64,000 nt of DNA from UBA2040 sp002384725 (GTDB lineage Bacteria > Bacteroidota > Bacteroidia > Flavobacteriales_D > Crocinitomicaceae). Below, piece after piece: positions 16,973 to 26,621 of this stretch. Numbering within the stretch: position 1 is the first letter of the stretch; each line of letters begins with the position of its first letter. The notes beneath the pieces are model-generated. The model saw nothing but the letters and a program-made list of their open reading frames with translations, ran no database searches and was not told the origin of the DNA. Position numbers and translations under genes: made by a program. The stretch is taken from contig CAWUXE010000011.1 in assembly GCA_963926475.1 (NCBI GenBank), forward strand, positions 38,556 to 102,555, in the 5' to 3' direction.

Positions 16973-18859
16973 CTAAACCCTTTCAGACAAGTCCAACCAT
17001 CGGTCCGTCTTCGCATCAATCGCTTCCACAATTTCCTTAAGCTTAATCCCAGCTGCTGTCAACTCTTCGTTGCTTGCCGTGCCTGTCGAAAGTGCGGCTG
17101 TAAACTTATCTTTCTCCGTTTCTAAATCTTCTAATTCCTTTTCCAATCCGTCGTATTCAAATTGTTCTTTGAAACTGAGCTTCTTCTTTTCATCAGAATT
17201 TGATGTTGTTTTCGGAGCTGGGGCAGGAACAGGAGCAACTTCTTCTTGATCCAATACTTTCGTTTCTGCAGGGCGTGATGGTCCTTTTGACGAAGTAGTT
17301 CGGAAAGCGGTGTAATTTCCAGTGATGTCTTTTATCTTAGCGTCACCCTCAAAAACGAATAGGTGATCAACCATTTTGTCCATGAAATATCTATCATGAC
17401 TAACAACAATCAAACAACCTTGGAAGGCACGCAAATAATCCTCTAAGACACTCATAACGAAGATGTCGAGATCATTTGTTGGCTCATCCAAAATCAAGAA
17501 ATTCGGATTACTCATCAATACGGTCAATAATTTCAAACGACGTTTTTCACCGCCACTAAGCTTGTAAACGAACTGAAAATGCATGTGACGTGGGAAGAGA
17601 AATTTCTCTAACAACTGTGCTGCCGACATTTGACGACCTTTCTCTAAGGGAATATATTCTGCTATATCGCGAATGACATCAATTACTTTTTTGTCCTGAT
17701 CCGTCTCAATCAAATCTTGGCTGTAATACCCAAAATGAACCGTTTCGCCAATAGATATCTTTCCTGCATCAATATCTAAATTGCCTGTAATCATTTGCAA
17801 GAAGGTGCTTTTTCCAGTTCCGTTCTTCCCAACAATTCCTAGTCGTTCTTTACGCTTGAAATGATAGCTGAATTCTTTCAGCATCGGTTTTCCGGGAAAA
17901 GACTTTGATACTTTATGGAATTCTACAATTTTTGATCCCAAACGTTCCATTTTAACCGGGATTTCCAGTTCGTCTTCGTCTAAACGAATGCTGGCCGTTT
18001 GTTTAATTCCATCAAAGGCATCCACTCTCGCTTTTTGCTTTACTCCACGTGCCTTGGGTTGACGTCGAATCCAATCCAATTCTTTCTTAAATGTATTTCT
18101 CGCTTTGGAAACAGTTGATTCTAATTGTTCTTGTCGTTCCGCTTTTTTCTCCAAATAATAAGAAAAGTTCCCTTTGTATTTGTACAGCGTTTCGTCTTCC
18201 AATTCCAAGATCACATCACAAACAACCTCTAAAAAATAACGGTCGTGTGTCACCATCAATATCGTCGATTTCGAAGTGGCCAAATAACTTTCCAGCCATT
18301 CAATCATGTCCAAATCTAAGTGATTGGTCGGCTCATCGAGAATTAAAATATCTGCTTCCGAAACAAGTACTTTTGCAAGAGCAACTCGCTTTTGTTGACC
18401 TCCTGAAAGCATCATAACCTTCTGAGATGTATCGTCTAAACGAAGAATAGAAAGTATCTGTTCCACTTTCGATTCTATGTCCCAAGCATTCAGGTCTGTT
18501 AGCGCTTGCATACTTGAGTTCATCATCTCCTGATCGCCTGTATGCAGTGATTCTGTGTATTCTCGGATGGCAATCATTTCAGGCATGTCTCCGCCAAGAA
18601 CTGCTTGCAATACCGTCTGATTTCCATCAATATTTTCGGCTTGTTCCATGTAAGCAATGGATAAATCGTTTCGGTAAACAATTCGTCCAGAGTCGATAGG
18701 TTCAAGATCGTTCAAACATCGCAGCAAAGTCGATTTTCCGCTACCATTTTTGGCAACGATGGCCATTTTATCTCCTTGGTCGAGACCAAAAGAAACGTCT
18801 TTAAAGATGGTTCGGATACCAAATGTTTTGGTGATGTTTTCGACGGAGAGTACGTTCAT
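16973..18859 (-). CDS. ABC-F family ATPase (Uup-like)
   Basis: A 628-residue protein with two fused ABC ATPase domains and no membrane segment, so it acts at the ribosome or on nucleic acid, not in transport. Domain one has Walker A KNGSGKST near 37-43 and signature LSGGQQKRVALAK. Domain two has GKNGTGKSTF and LSGGEKRRLKLL. Each has an ILDEPTNHLDL or ILDEPTNDLDI Walker B. The inter-domain linker (FKKELDWIRRQPKARGVKQKARVDA) and the C-terminal coiled coil after about 560 (FKEQFEYDGLEKELEDLE) are typical of Uup/EttA relatives. Start chosen at ATG 18859; a 14-codon upstream extension lies in repetitive sequence. Confidence 0.93.
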   Translation of the reverse strand: MNVLSVENITKTFGIRTIFKDVSFGLDQGDKMAIVAKNGSGKSTLLRCLNDLEPIDSGRIVYRNDLSIAYMEQAENIDGNQTVLQAVLGGDMPEMIAIREYTESLHTGDQEMMNSSMQALTDLNAWDIESKVEQILSILRLDDTSQKVMMLSGGQQKRVALAKVLVSEADILILDEPTNHLDLDMIEWLESYLATSKSTILMVTHDRYFLEVVCDVILELEDETLYKYKGNFSYYLEKKAERQEQLESTVSKARNTFKKELDWIRRQPKARGVKQKARVDAFDGIKQTASIRLDEDELEIPVKMERLGSKIVEFHKVSKSFPGKPMLKEFSYHFKRKERLGIVGKNGTGKSTFLQMITGNLDIDAGKISIGETVHFGYYSQDLIETDQDKKVIDVIRDIAEYIPLEKGRQMSAAQLLEKFLFPRHMHFQFVYKLSGGEKRRLKLLTVLMSNPNFLILDEPTNDLDIFVMSVLEDYLRAFQGCLIVVSHDRYFMDKMVDHLFVFEGDAKIKDITGNYTAFRTTSSKGPSRPAETKVLDQEEVAPVPAPAPKTTSNSDEKKKLSFKEQFEYDGLEKELEDLETEKDKFTAALSTGTASNEELTAAGIKLKEIVEAIDAKTDRWLDLSERV

Positions 18860-18868
18860 TTTTTTTTC

Positions 18869-18919
18869 GGATTGGCTGATTGCTGATTGGCGGATTGGCA
18901 AATTGGCTGATTGATTATT
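18869..18919. repeat. degenerate GATTGGC/TGATTG intergenic repeats
   Basis: Short imperfect tandem copies built from GATTGGC and TGATTG fill the space between the ABC-F start and the DUF4293 terminator. Similar ATTGATGATTGACA wording occurs at 10079-10120 in front of panB. It is non-coding. Confidence 0.5.
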
Positions 18920-18961
18920 GATAAAACGTTGATTGAGCGAAGTCGAAAGCAGCGTTTTATC
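18920..18961 (-). terminator. hairpin after the DUF4293 gene
   Basis: GATAAAACG and CGTTTTATC arms enclose a GATTGAGCGAAGTCGAAAG loop. It abuts the DUF4293 stop codon. The T-rich arm is short, so it may be a weak terminator or a repeat element of the GAGCGAAGTCGAAA type. Confidence 0.5.
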
Positions 18962-18964
18962 TAT

Positions 18965-19441
18965 TTATCTCAGTCGATTTAGTGAATCTAAAAGTTTCTT
19001 GTCACGATTAATTCCTGTGTTGGCCAAAAATACGAATGGGAAACCAATGATTAAAAAGATCAAGCCCATACCCATTTCACGACTCGTAATGTCATTTGAA
19101 ACTTGCGAATCGCCGATATAAAAGAATACCATTACACTAATCAAAACGGCGGAGTAGGCATAAAACAACATTCTGCCAAAACGGTGTTGACGTTTTACGT
19201 CTTTGAAGCTGATCAAGGTCACCAATGCGATCAAAAGCAAGCCTGCGCCGACCGTATATCCCATGAAAGATTCTGTATTTATTAATTTATCATCTTCCAA
19301 AGCGTGCTGTGTAACACCGAAAGAAGAAACTTTATACCTCATAGTTTCAGATAAATAGGAAAACAAAGTGTTGCCAGCTGTCACCATGCTAAGGCAAATT
19401 ATTGCTGCGAGCACATATAGGGTTTGAATTCGTTGAATCAT
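18965..19441 (-). CDS. DUF4293 family membrane protein
   Basis: A 158-residue inner-membrane protein starting at ATG 19441 (MIQRIQTLYVLAAIICLSM). Four hydrophobic helices are visible: the N-terminal one, YTVGAGLLLIALVTLISF, MLFYAYSAVLISVMVFFYIG and MGLIFLIIGFPFVFLA. The MIQRIQ(T/S)(L/V)(Y/F)L start, the KDVKRQHRFGR loop and the C-terminal ANTGINRDKKLLDSLNRLR are diagnostic of DUF4293, a family largely confined to Bacteroidota. Function is not known. A TACTTTTG box lies 18 bases upstream. Confidence 0.9.
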   Translation of the reverse strand: MIQRIQTLYVLAAIICLSMVTAGNTLFSYLSETMRYKVSSFGVTQHALEDDKLINTESFMGYTVGAGLLLIALVTLISFKDVKRQHRFGRMLFYAYSAVLISVMVFFYIGDSQVSNDITSREMGMGLIFLIIGFPFVFLANTGINRDKKLLDSLNRLR

Positions 19442-19459
19442 TATTTTAAATCTTTGGTG

Positions 19460-19467
19460 CAAAAGTA
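19460..19467 (-). promoter_or_regulatory. -7 box (TACTTTTG) for the DUF4293 gene
   Basis: Exact TAnnTTTG match on the minus strand followed by CACC, about 12-18 bases before the ATG. No TTG is seen at the usual -33 distance. Confidence 0.45.
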
Positions 19468-19499
19468 CGGAACTAATCGTGCATTCGAGCGATGAAATC

Positions 19500-21293
19500 T
19501 TACTTCTTTATCAAATCATAGCGCAAGGAACCCAAGGTTGTTTTTCCGTGGGTATTATGAAATCTTATTCGGAGCGAGTCGGCCGAACGCATTTCTTCAG
19601 TGAAGACCCAATCACTCTGAATAGGGGTGGGCTCTTTTAGACTTGGTAGTCGCATGCCGATAAAATCGACCATAATTTCTTTCCATTCGCCATTTGAATA
19701 AATATCATAAATAAACCAAGGCACATTGTTATGGTCGTTAATGGTAATATCGGAATGTACTCTTAGACCGGCCATATTAATAAATAAAGAATCGATCTTT
19801 TTTTGAAAAACAGTTACAATAAGCATGTGCTCGACAGTAAAATTACCTGGTTTTAGTTTGGGAGTTCCTGTGAAACTCTTCGTTAATTCATTATAATTCC
19901 AATAACTGATTTTACACGGTTCTTGATTGAGCTTCTTGGGTTCATCAATATGGAAAATCCATTGAAAACGAATGTCTTTTTTTAAAAATACCTGCCAAAA
20001 TCGCTCTTTGTTCATTTCGGCAAAGTGAAGAATTCCGGTGTCTATTTGTATCGTTAAAATGAAATGGAAATAAATACAAAATGCTACGATTGGGATCAAT
20101 GCAATCTTAAGCCAAGGTTTAAGGAATTGAAAAAGAAACGCTAAACCTAGGATGAAAAGCAAGGAAACATCGACAAATGGGCGCATTCCAAGACTTCCTC
20201 CATACCACCAATTCCACCATGAGGCTGTGACGTACGTGAAAACGAGAAGGAATACCAAGATAATTTTACTCGCTGATTTGTGTTTCTTCCAAAGGAAAAT
20301 GTAGCCTAAAAGACTAATGAACGTAATAGGAGCGTAAATAAATAATCCTTTGCGGAATCCAAACAACACATCGATAAATGGCGGTTTATTCCAATTGGAG
20401 AAACTTTCGTTTTGGTAAATGTTGAATCCGATTTTTCCCGTCTGGTAATAAACATTAATGATTTGTAGACCTATTACGGCCGCAAAAACAAGTACCGTTG
20501 GAATTAAATATTTTACTTTCTTGAAGAGATTCGTCACCAAAAATTGCCAAGACTCTTTGAGATTGGCGAAAAAAGCAAAATAAAGCAAAAAAACAATTCC
20601 ATTGCTTGGACGCAACAAAATCACCATGGCAAAACTAAAAGAGACGAGTAATAGCCACTTTAATGTACAGGTTTCGCGCCAACGAATTAAACTATAAACG
20701 AAAAATGAAATCGCGGCAAATGAATATCCATGAGCGGTAAGTGGATCATTGACGTTATAATAGAGTAGTGTAGTTCCCAAGGCTATGACTCCGCATGCAA
20801 CCGCTGCGAACCAAGGAGTGATTCGAAAGTGTAAAAGTATCAAATATGTCAACCACAAACCAAGTAATAAATAACACATGGCACCTATGGCTACAGCTCG
20901 TTGATAAGGTAAACTATACCCATCGGAAGGGAATTCTGGACCGTGTAACCAATGAGCAGCAAGGAAGAAAGGTGACTGACATATGGCAACCCCAACAAAA
21001 TATTTATTCACGCGTCCGTTTCTATCTTCGGGCAAGTTGCCAAATTCACCCATTTTTGCATCGGGATATCGATTGACCATTTTTTCTATAAAATGATAAC
21101 GATTGTCGTCGTATATGAAGATCTGTGGCAAATAGGCGTAGTAACCAGAACCGTCGGAGCGAACAATTGGTCGAAAGGTTTTCTCCTTATTGGACCATTG
21201 ATGCCATTTTTCGCTTTGCTTTTTGGCAACGATTAAAACAGTAAAAAGCAGGACGAAAAGCGCAACGTTTTTGTGTTGCAAAATTAGTTTCAT
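19500..21293 (-). CDS. polytopic membrane protein, GT-C glycosyltransferase-like
   Basis: About 597 residues from ATG 21293 (MKLILQHKNVALFVLL); an in-frame ATG at 21320 would overlap aroC by 14 bases. Roughly ten to twelve transmembrane helices fill residues 5-440, and the last 150 residues are a soluble beta-rich domain. After helix one a large periplasmic loop carries an acidic motif, IVRSDGSGYYAYLPQIF, like the catalytic loop of lipid-linked sugar transferases (GT39/GT83-like). I cannot assign donor or acceptor. It lies directly after aroC on the same strand, but no pathway link is evident. Confidence 0.65.
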   Translation of the reverse strand: MKLILQHKNVALFVLLFTVLIVAKKQSEKWHQWSNKEKTFRPIVRSDGSGYYAYLPQIFIYDDNRYHFIEKMVNRYPDAKMGEFGNLPEDRNGRVNKYFVGVAICQSPFFLAAHWLHGPEFPSDGYSLPYQRAVAIGAMCYLLLGLWLTYLILLHFRITPWFAAVACGVIALGTTLLYYNVNDPLTAHGYSFAAISFFVYSLIRWRETCTLKWLLLVSFSFAMVILLRPSNGIVFLLYFAFFANLKESWQFLVTNLFKKVKYLIPTVLVFAAVIGLQIINVYYQTGKIGFNIYQNESFSNWNKPPFIDVLFGFRKGLFIYAPITFISLLGYIFLWKKHKSASKIILVFLLVFTYVTASWWNWWYGGSLGMRPFVDVSLLFILGLAFLFQFLKPWLKIALIPIVAFCIYFHFILTIQIDTGILHFAEMNKERFWQVFLKKDIRFQWIFHIDEPKKLNQEPCKISYWNYNELTKSFTGTPKLKPGNFTVEHMLIVTVFQKKIDSLFINMAGLRVHSDITINDHNNVPWFIYDIYSNGEWKEIMVDFIGMRLPSLKEPTPIQSDWVFTEEMRSADSLRIRFHNTHGKTTLGSLRYDLIKK

Positions 21294-21306
21294 CTTTTCC
21301 CAACGA

Positions 21307-22389
21307 CTAGCTGTAGGCATTTTGGATCAGATAAAAGTCGAGAAGTACGAGTGCCGACATGGCTTCAACGATAGGAACAGCGCGAGGAACAACACAGGCG
21401 TCATGTCTGCCTTTACCAGCAATTGTCGTGGCATTACCTTCAGCATCAATCGTGTTTTGCTCTTTTACAATTGTTGCGACTGGTTTGAATGCTACACGGA
21501 AATAGATTGGCTGACCGTTTGAAATGCCACCTAAGGTTCCAGCAGCATTGTTGCTTGTTGGATTTCCATCAGAATCAAATGTATCGTTGTGTTCACTACC
21601 GTTCATTTCCACGGCCCCGAATCCTTCGCCAAATTCAATTCCTTTTACCGCATTGATGGATAACATGGCTTTGCCTAATTCAGCGGGTAATTTATCAAAA
21701 ACAGGCTCGCCTAATCCAACTGGAACGTGGACGATTTTACAAGCTATGCATCCGCCAATCGAATCACCATTTTTCTTCGTGTCTTCAATGAGTGTTTGCA
21801 TTTTTGCAGAATAATCAAGGTCTGGACAACGAACCAAAGATGCTTCTATATCGGATTCAGAATAACAAAGTTTTGATTCATGTTGGTCTTTCCAAGGCAT
21901 TCTGATAGACCCAACTTGGTCAACAAAAGCTTGCATTTGAATACCTTTTGCAGCTAAAAATTGTTGTGCTAAACCACCAGCTACAACCCGAGCTACCGTT
22001 TCTCTTGCCGAACTTCGTCCACCGCCTCTATAGTCGCGAATGCCATACTTTTTATCGTAGGTGAAATCTGCATGTGAAGGGCGATAAACATTCTTATTGT
22101 GCGAATAATCTTTGCTTTTCGCATCTTCATTTCGGATGATAAACGCGATAGGTGTTCCCGTAGTTTTTCCTTCGAAAATTCCGGATAAAAACTCCACTTG
22201 ATCGTCTTCTTTTCGTTGGGTAACGAGTTTGGATTGACCAGGCTTGCGTTTTGATAGAAAGAGATTTAGCTGTTTAAAATCAATTTCAAATCCAGATGGA
22301 AATCCGTCTAAAATCCCTCCGATTGCCACACCATGTGATTCACCGAAAGTCGATAGACGCAGTATTTTTCCAAAGTTAGATCCTGGCAT
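21307..22389 (-). CDS. aroC: chorismate synthase
   Basis: Last common step to aromatic amino acids: EPSP to chorismate, with reduced FMN. The 360-residue length is standard. Signatures are present in order: TFGESHGVAIGGILDGFPSG near 13, RPSHADFTYDKKYGIRDYRG then GGRSSARETVARV near 105-135, and the C-terminal AFKPVATIVKEQNTID and GRHDACVVPRAVPI. Its ATG overlaps the stop of the phosphohexomutase gene (TAATG), so translation is coupled. aroK lies unlinked at 34.7 kb. Confidence 0.97.
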   Translation of the reverse strand: MPGSNFGKILRLSTFGESHGVAIGGILDGFPSGFEIDFKQLNLFLSKRKPGQSKLVTQRKEDDQVEFLSGIFEGKTTGTPIAFIIRNEDAKSKDYSHNKNVYRPSHADFTYDKKYGIRDYRGGGRSSARETVARVVAGGLAQQFLAAKGIQMQAFVDQVGSIRMPWKDQHESKLCYSESDIEASLVRCPDLDYSAKMQTLIEDTKKNGDSIGGCIACKIVHVPVGLGEPVFDKLPAELGKAMLSINAVKGIEFGEGFGAVEMNGSEHNDTFDSDGNPTSNNAAGTLGGISNGQPIYFRVAFKPVATIVKEQNTIDAEGNATTIAGKGRHDACVVPRAVPIVEAMSALVLLDFYLIQNAYS

Positions 22390-23798
22390 TAATTACAAAT
22401 GGCTATTTCTGTTTGTTTAAGAATTACACGAACTTCATCCAAAGTTGGCGCTTCAGCATATGTTCTCAGAACGGGCTCTGTTCCAGAAGGACGAATCATC
22501 AACCAACGGTCGTCATCAAAGAAGTATTTGAAACCATCGATGGTCTGTAAATCTTTGATTTTATAGTCGCCAAACTCAGTGTATTCTCGAGCTTCGCATT
22601 TCGCGATTATTTTTTGCTTTAATTCTTCAGTTATATGAAGGTCATTTCGTTCGAATTTGAATCCACCTACAATTGCATACACTTCATTAATCAATTCGTC
22701 CAAGGTCTTACCAGATTTAGCCATGAATTCCCAAACGATCAATCCCATCCAGATTCCATCTCTTTCTGGAATATGACCTTTCGTCGCAATTCCACCTGAT
22801 TCTTCTCCGCCCAAAAGTACGTCTTCTTCGACCATAATTCCAGCGATATATTTGAACCCGATTTTTACCACTTCGTAAGGTAAACCGTAATGTTCTGCCA
22901 TTTTCTTCACGCGAGGTGTAGTAGAAAAAGCTGTAGCTACTTTACCAGACATTTGCTTGTACTTCACCATATAGTGAATCAACAACAAAATAATGTGATG
23001 AGAATCAATGAATTCACCTTTCCCATTGTATAATCCAATTCTATCCGCATCACCATCAGTAGCGAGTGCACAAGACACTGTTCCATCTTTCTTGATGAAT
23101 TCTTCCAATTCTTGAAGATTCTTCGCAATTGGTTCTGGCGCTTGACCATAAAAAGAAGGATTCATCTCACAATGCATCAATTTCACATTGGGCAATATTC
23201 TTGGCATTACTCTTTGTCCGGCACCATACATGGCATCGTACATCAAGTTCAATCCAGAATTTGAAATCGCATCTAAATCAAAATTTGCTTGCACGTGCTC
23301 TACATAGCGAGTTTCGAAATCGTGCATTTCTAGTTTGCCAGATTCAATCGCCTTCTCCAGTGAGACAGCGTTTAAATCAACTGAATTTATTTCAGGAATG
23401 ATATCTTCTATTTCTTGCACTTTTTCTGGTGAAAGAGGTCCACCATAATGCGCTTTAAGTTTATAACCGTTATAACTTGGTGGATTGTGACTAGCCGTTA
23501 ATACGACACCAATCGAAGCTTTCAATTGTTTCGTAGCCAATGAAATCATAGGTGTCGATACCATCTCATCTGCCATCAGAACCTTAATTCCTTCAGACAA
23601 GAAGACCTTTGAAGCTGCGTCCATGAACAGTTTTCCCGCGAATCTGCAATCATGACCTATAACCACGCTTGGGCTATCGAAGTTCTTCTTCAACCAAATT
23701 GCCGTTGCGATAGATACTCTCGCTACATTTTCAGTGGTAAATTCTTCAGCGATTATTGCTCGCCATCCATCTGTTCCAAATTTTATTTTATTTGCCAA
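22389..23798 (-). CDS. phosphoglucomutase/phosphomannomutase family protein
   Basis: A 469-residue alpha-D-phosphohexomutase moving phosphate between C1 and C6 of hexose phosphates. Active-site phosphoserine is Ser103 in VVLTASHNPPSYNGYK. Metal-binding loop DGDADRIG, sugar-binding GGEESGG and the C-terminal phosphate-binding RPSGTEPVLRTYAEAP are all present, so all four domains are complete. The subfamily (glucose, mannose or glucosamine) cannot be fixed by eye. A good promoter, TTG-N22-TATATTTG, sits just upstream, and aroC is translationally coupled downstream. Confidence 0.93.
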   Translation of the reverse strand: MANKIKFGTDGWRAIIAEEFTTENVARVSIATAIWLKKNFDSPSVVIGHDCRFAGKLFMDAASKVFLSEGIKVLMADEMVSTPMISLATKQLKASIGVVLTASHNPPSYNGYKLKAHYGGPLSPEKVQEIEDIIPEINSVDLNAVSLEKAIESGKLEMHDFETRYVEHVQANFDLDAISNSGLNLMYDAMYGAGQRVMPRILPNVKLMHCEMNPSFYGQAPEPIAKNLQELEEFIKKDGTVSCALATDGDADRIGLYNGKGEFIDSHHIILLLIHYMVKYKQMSGKVATAFSTTPRVKKMAEHYGLPYEVVKIGFKYIAGIMVEEDVLLGGEESGGIATKGHIPERDGIWMGLIVWEFMAKSGKTLDELINEVYAIVGGFKFERNDLHITEELKQKIIAKCEAREYTEFGDYKIKDLQTIDGFKYFFDDDRWLMIRPSGTEPVLRTYAEAPTLDEVRVILKQTEIAICN

Positions 23799-23820
23799 AT
23801 CGTACTTTTTTATTAGAGTT

Positions 23821-23853
23821 CAAATATAGGGATTTACTTATGTAATTTGTCAA
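23821..23853 (-). promoter_or_regulatory. promoter of the phosphohexomutase-aroC operon
   Basis: On the minus strand TTG at 23853-23851 and TATATTTG at 23828-23821 are separated by 22 bases, matching the Bacteroidota TTG/TAnnTTTG consensus. The start codon is 23 bases further on. Confidence 0.65.
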
Positions 23854-23969
23854 TCTTATAGCACTTACTGCATGTGGATTGTTCATGGTATAAAAAAAGT
23901 TAAAGATGATTGCAGACTTTTTCTTGCGAGCTGAAAACAATTAACTTCAATGAATTGTTATAAAACATT

Positions 23970-25070
23970 ATGATTGGACACCGTTTCCTAGAATTCATTC
24001 CAAAGAATCAAACACCTTTTGAAAAGCTTTTCGACCTTTTTAAGCAATTGCTTACCTATACAAGTGGCGAGGTAGATGAAGCAATTTCTTGGCTGACAGA
24101 ATTGGACAAGGAATATAAATTGACAACACCTAATTACGGAATTGGTGATTTCATCCAAGAACTGAAAGACCGCGGCTATATAAAAGATGACCCTGAACCT
24201 GGAAGTGGAGGGATGGGGTTAACAGCCAAAACGGAACAAGCCATCCGTCAGCAAGCCCTGGATCATATTTTTGGTAAATTGAAAAAAGGGAAGGGTGGCG
24301 ATCACGTTTCACGATTAGGTGGAATTGGCGATGAAGCTTCAAGCAACACCAGGGATTATCAATTTGGTGATTCTCTCCAAGATATTGCTATGCTGGAATC
24401 CATGAAAAATGCCCAAATCAACAATGGTATAGGCGAATTTTCTATAAAGGAAAGTGATTTGGTTATTCGAGAAAGTGAATACAAAACACAAACGAGCACG
24501 GTATTGATGATAGATATTTCGCATTCCATGATTCTATATGGTGAAGATAGAATTACACCTGCGAAGAAGGTGGCCATGGCTTTGTCTGAGTTAATCAAGC
24601 GCAAATACCCGAAAGATACAATTGACATAATCGTATTTGGAAACGACGCTTGGCAAATTGAAATCAAAGACTTGCCATATCTGAAAGTTGGTCCATATCA
24701 TACGAATACAGTAGCTGGTTTAGAATTGGCAATGGATTTATTGAGAAGAAAGAAGAATGCGAACAAACAAATTTTCATGATTACTGATGGAAAGCCAACT
24801 TGTTTGGTTGAAGATGGAAAATATTACAAGAATAGTTTTGGCTTGGACCAAAAGATTTTAAATAAATGCTATTCGCTCGCAAAAGCGGCAAGGAGGTTGA
24901 AAATACCCGTAACAACATTTATGGTGGCAACTGATCCATATTTGCAAGAATTCGTGCACGATTTTACAGAACACAATAACGGAAAAGCATTTTATACCTC
25001 ATTACAAGGACTCGGAGAATTTGTCTTCGAAGATTTTGAACGAAACAAAAAGAGAACATTTAAAAGATGA
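23970..25070 (+). CDS. von Willebrand factor A (VWA) domain protein
   Basis: A 366-residue cytoplasmic protein. The N-terminal 150 residues are a helical region (FEKLFDLFKQLLTYTSGEVDEA, GDFIQELKDRGYI) with a Gly-rich linker. The VWA domain follows, with the metal-ion-dependent adhesion site VLMIDISHSMILYGE (DxSxS) near residue 180 and further elements TVAGLELAMDLL and IFMITDGKP. Its stop overlaps the start of the MoxR/chelatase-like ATPase (ATGA), and such pairs act together as ATPase plus metal-binding adaptor that remodels a target protein. The target is unknown. Confidence 0.88.
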   Translation: MIGHRFLEFIPKNQTPFEKLFDLFKQLLTYTSGEVDEAISWLTELDKEYKLTTPNYGIGDFIQELKDRGYIKDDPEPGSGGMGLTAKTEQAIRQQALDHIFGKLKKGKGGDHVSRLGGIGDEASSNTRDYQFGDSLQDIAMLESMKNAQINNGIGEFSIKESDLVIRESEYKTQTSTVLMIDISHSMILYGEDRITPAKKVAMALSELIKRKYPKDTIDIIVFGNDAWQIEIKDLPYLKVGPYHTNTVAGLELAMDLLRRKKNANKQIFMITDGKPTCLVEDGKYYKNSFGLDQKILNKCYSLAKAARRLKIPVTTFMVATDPYLQEFVHDFTEHNNGKAFYTSLQGLGEFVFEDFERNKKRTFKR

Positions 25071-26545
25071 AAAATTTACCCACAACATTAGGAGAGTTAA
25101 AGAAAAGCGAATACGAGCCCAGATCCATTCAAAAGGAGATGCGTTCAAATTTAGTGGAATCTCTGCAAAAAGGAGAGTCTATTTTTGAAGGAATCATTGG
25201 TTATGAGGATACAGTAATTCCTGATATAGAACGTGCTATTTTATCTGGACATAATATTAATTTGTTGGGTTTAAGAGGTCAAGCTAAAACCAGAATTGCG
25301 AGACAATTGACTCGCTTATTAGACGAGTTTGTTCCTGTGGTTGAAGGTTCTGAGTTGAACGATGATCCGCTTGCTCCTGTATCTCAGTATGCCAAAGAAA
25401 AAATTGCGGCAGAAGGAGATAAAACGAAAATTACATGGCTCAGTCGGGACGAAAGGTATGTTGAAAAGTTAGCAACACCCGACGTTTCGGTAGCTGATTT
25501 AATTGGTGACATTGACCCGATCAAGGCAGCGAATTTGAAACTGAGTTATTCGGATTACCGCGTTATACATTATGGAATTATTCCAAGAAGTAACCGTAGT
25601 ATTTTTGTTATCAACGAATTACCTGATTTACAAGCCCGAATTCAAGTAGCACTATTTAATATTTTACAAGAAGGTGATGTTCAGATTCGTGGTTTCCAAT
25701 TGCGCATTCCATTGGATGTGAAGTTCATTTTTACGGCCAATCCCGAAGACTATACGAATAGAGGAAGTATCATTACTCCATTGAAAGATAGAATTGGCTC
25801 TCAAATCTTAACGCATTATCCAAAAGATATTGAGATTGGGAAGAAAATCACTGCTCAAGAAGCAAAAATGACTGACTTTCAAAAGGAGAACATTGAAGTA
25901 TCGGATTTATCTCGGACATTAATTGAGCGGATTGCTTTCATGGCGAGAGATTCAGAATATGTAGATTCTAAATCGGGTGTTTCTGCCCGTTTGACCATTA
26001 CCGCTTTTGAAAGTTTACTCAGCACCATCGAAAGAAGAATGTTGATGAATAATGAAGGAAAATCGAATGCTAGAATTTCGGATATGCAAGGCGTTCTCCC
26101 GGCTATAAATGGAAAGGTGGAGCTGGTGTATGAAGGTGAACAAGAAGGTGCGGCTGCAGTTGCACAGCATTTGGTTAGTGCGGCCATTAAAGAGGAATTC
26201 CTGATGCATTTCCCTGATCCGAGCAGGTTGTCTAAAGTAACAGATAAGAACCCCGTTCAACCTATTCGCGACTGGTTTGCTGCTGGTAACGTACTTGATA
26301 TTTTATTATCGGATAATACAGCGGCCTATCAAACAAGTCTTAAAAAAGTGGAGGGACTTACCGAATTTGTAAAGCAATTCAAACCTAAAGTAAAAGGGGA
26401 TGAACTTATTCTGTGGATGGAGTTCGTGATATATGGGTTGTCTGAATATTCATTATTGTTGAGAAATCAGCTGGTGAAAGGTTCTCAGTTTAAAGATTTG
26501 GTGGGTTCTATTTTCTCAGAAGAAGATTTTTTCAGCGAGAATTAG
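25067..26545 (+). CDS. MoxR/Mg-chelatase-like AAA+ ATPase with variant Walker motifs
   Basis: A 492-residue protein translationally coupled (ATGA) to the VWA gene. AAA+ features are clear, but the P-loop reads GLRGQAKT at 68-75 (Ala in place of the last Gly), and Walker B reads FVINELPDL near 180-187 (Asn in place of Asp). FTANPEDYTNRGSIITPLKDRIG supplies sensor 1 and an arginine-finger region. The same variant wording is common in the homologues I know, which are annotated magnesium chelatase, so it is probably functional. It likely couples ATP use to remodelling of an unknown client through its VWA partner. Confidence 0.85.
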   Translation: MKNLPTTLGELKKSEYEPRSIQKEMRSNLVESLQKGESIFEGIIGYEDTVIPDIERAILSGHNINLLGLRGQAKTRIARQLTRLLDEFVPVVEGSELNDDPLAPVSQYAKEKIAAEGDKTKITWLSRDERYVEKLATPDVSVADLIGDIDPIKAANLKLSYSDYRVIHYGIIPRSNRSIFVINELPDLQARIQVALFNILQEGDVQIRGFQLRIPLDVKFIFTANPEDYTNRGSIITPLKDRIGSQILTHYPKDIEIGKKITAQEAKMTDFQKENIEVSDLSRTLIERIAFMARDSEYVDSKSGVSARLTITAFESLLSTIERRMLMNNEGKSNARISDMQGVLPAINGKVELVYEGEQEGAAAVAQHLVSAAIKEEFLMHFPDPSRLSKVTDKNPVQPIRDWFAAGNVLDILLSDNTAAYQTSLKKVEGLTEFVKQFKPKVKGDELILWMEFVIYGLSEYSLLLRNQLVKGSQFKDLVGSIFSEEDFFSEN

Positions 26546-26609
26546 TAATTAAATAATTTCGTGCTAAAAACTTGCTTGGCAAATTCATGTGAAAAGCAAC
26601 TCTTTTACC

Positions 26610-26617
26610 TAAATTTG
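26610..26617 (+). promoter_or_regulatory. -7 box (TAAATTTG) directly before tatA
   Basis: Exact TAnnTTTG match ending four bases before the tatA ATG at 26622. Initiation at the usual distance would give a leaderless or nearly leaderless mRNA. Confidence 0.45.
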
Positions 26618-26621
26618 CATC

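Noticed and set aside
16856..17125. 89-codon plus-strand frame
   Set aside because: Its second half is antisense to the ABC-F gene, and its first half is a different frame of the YHYH relic.
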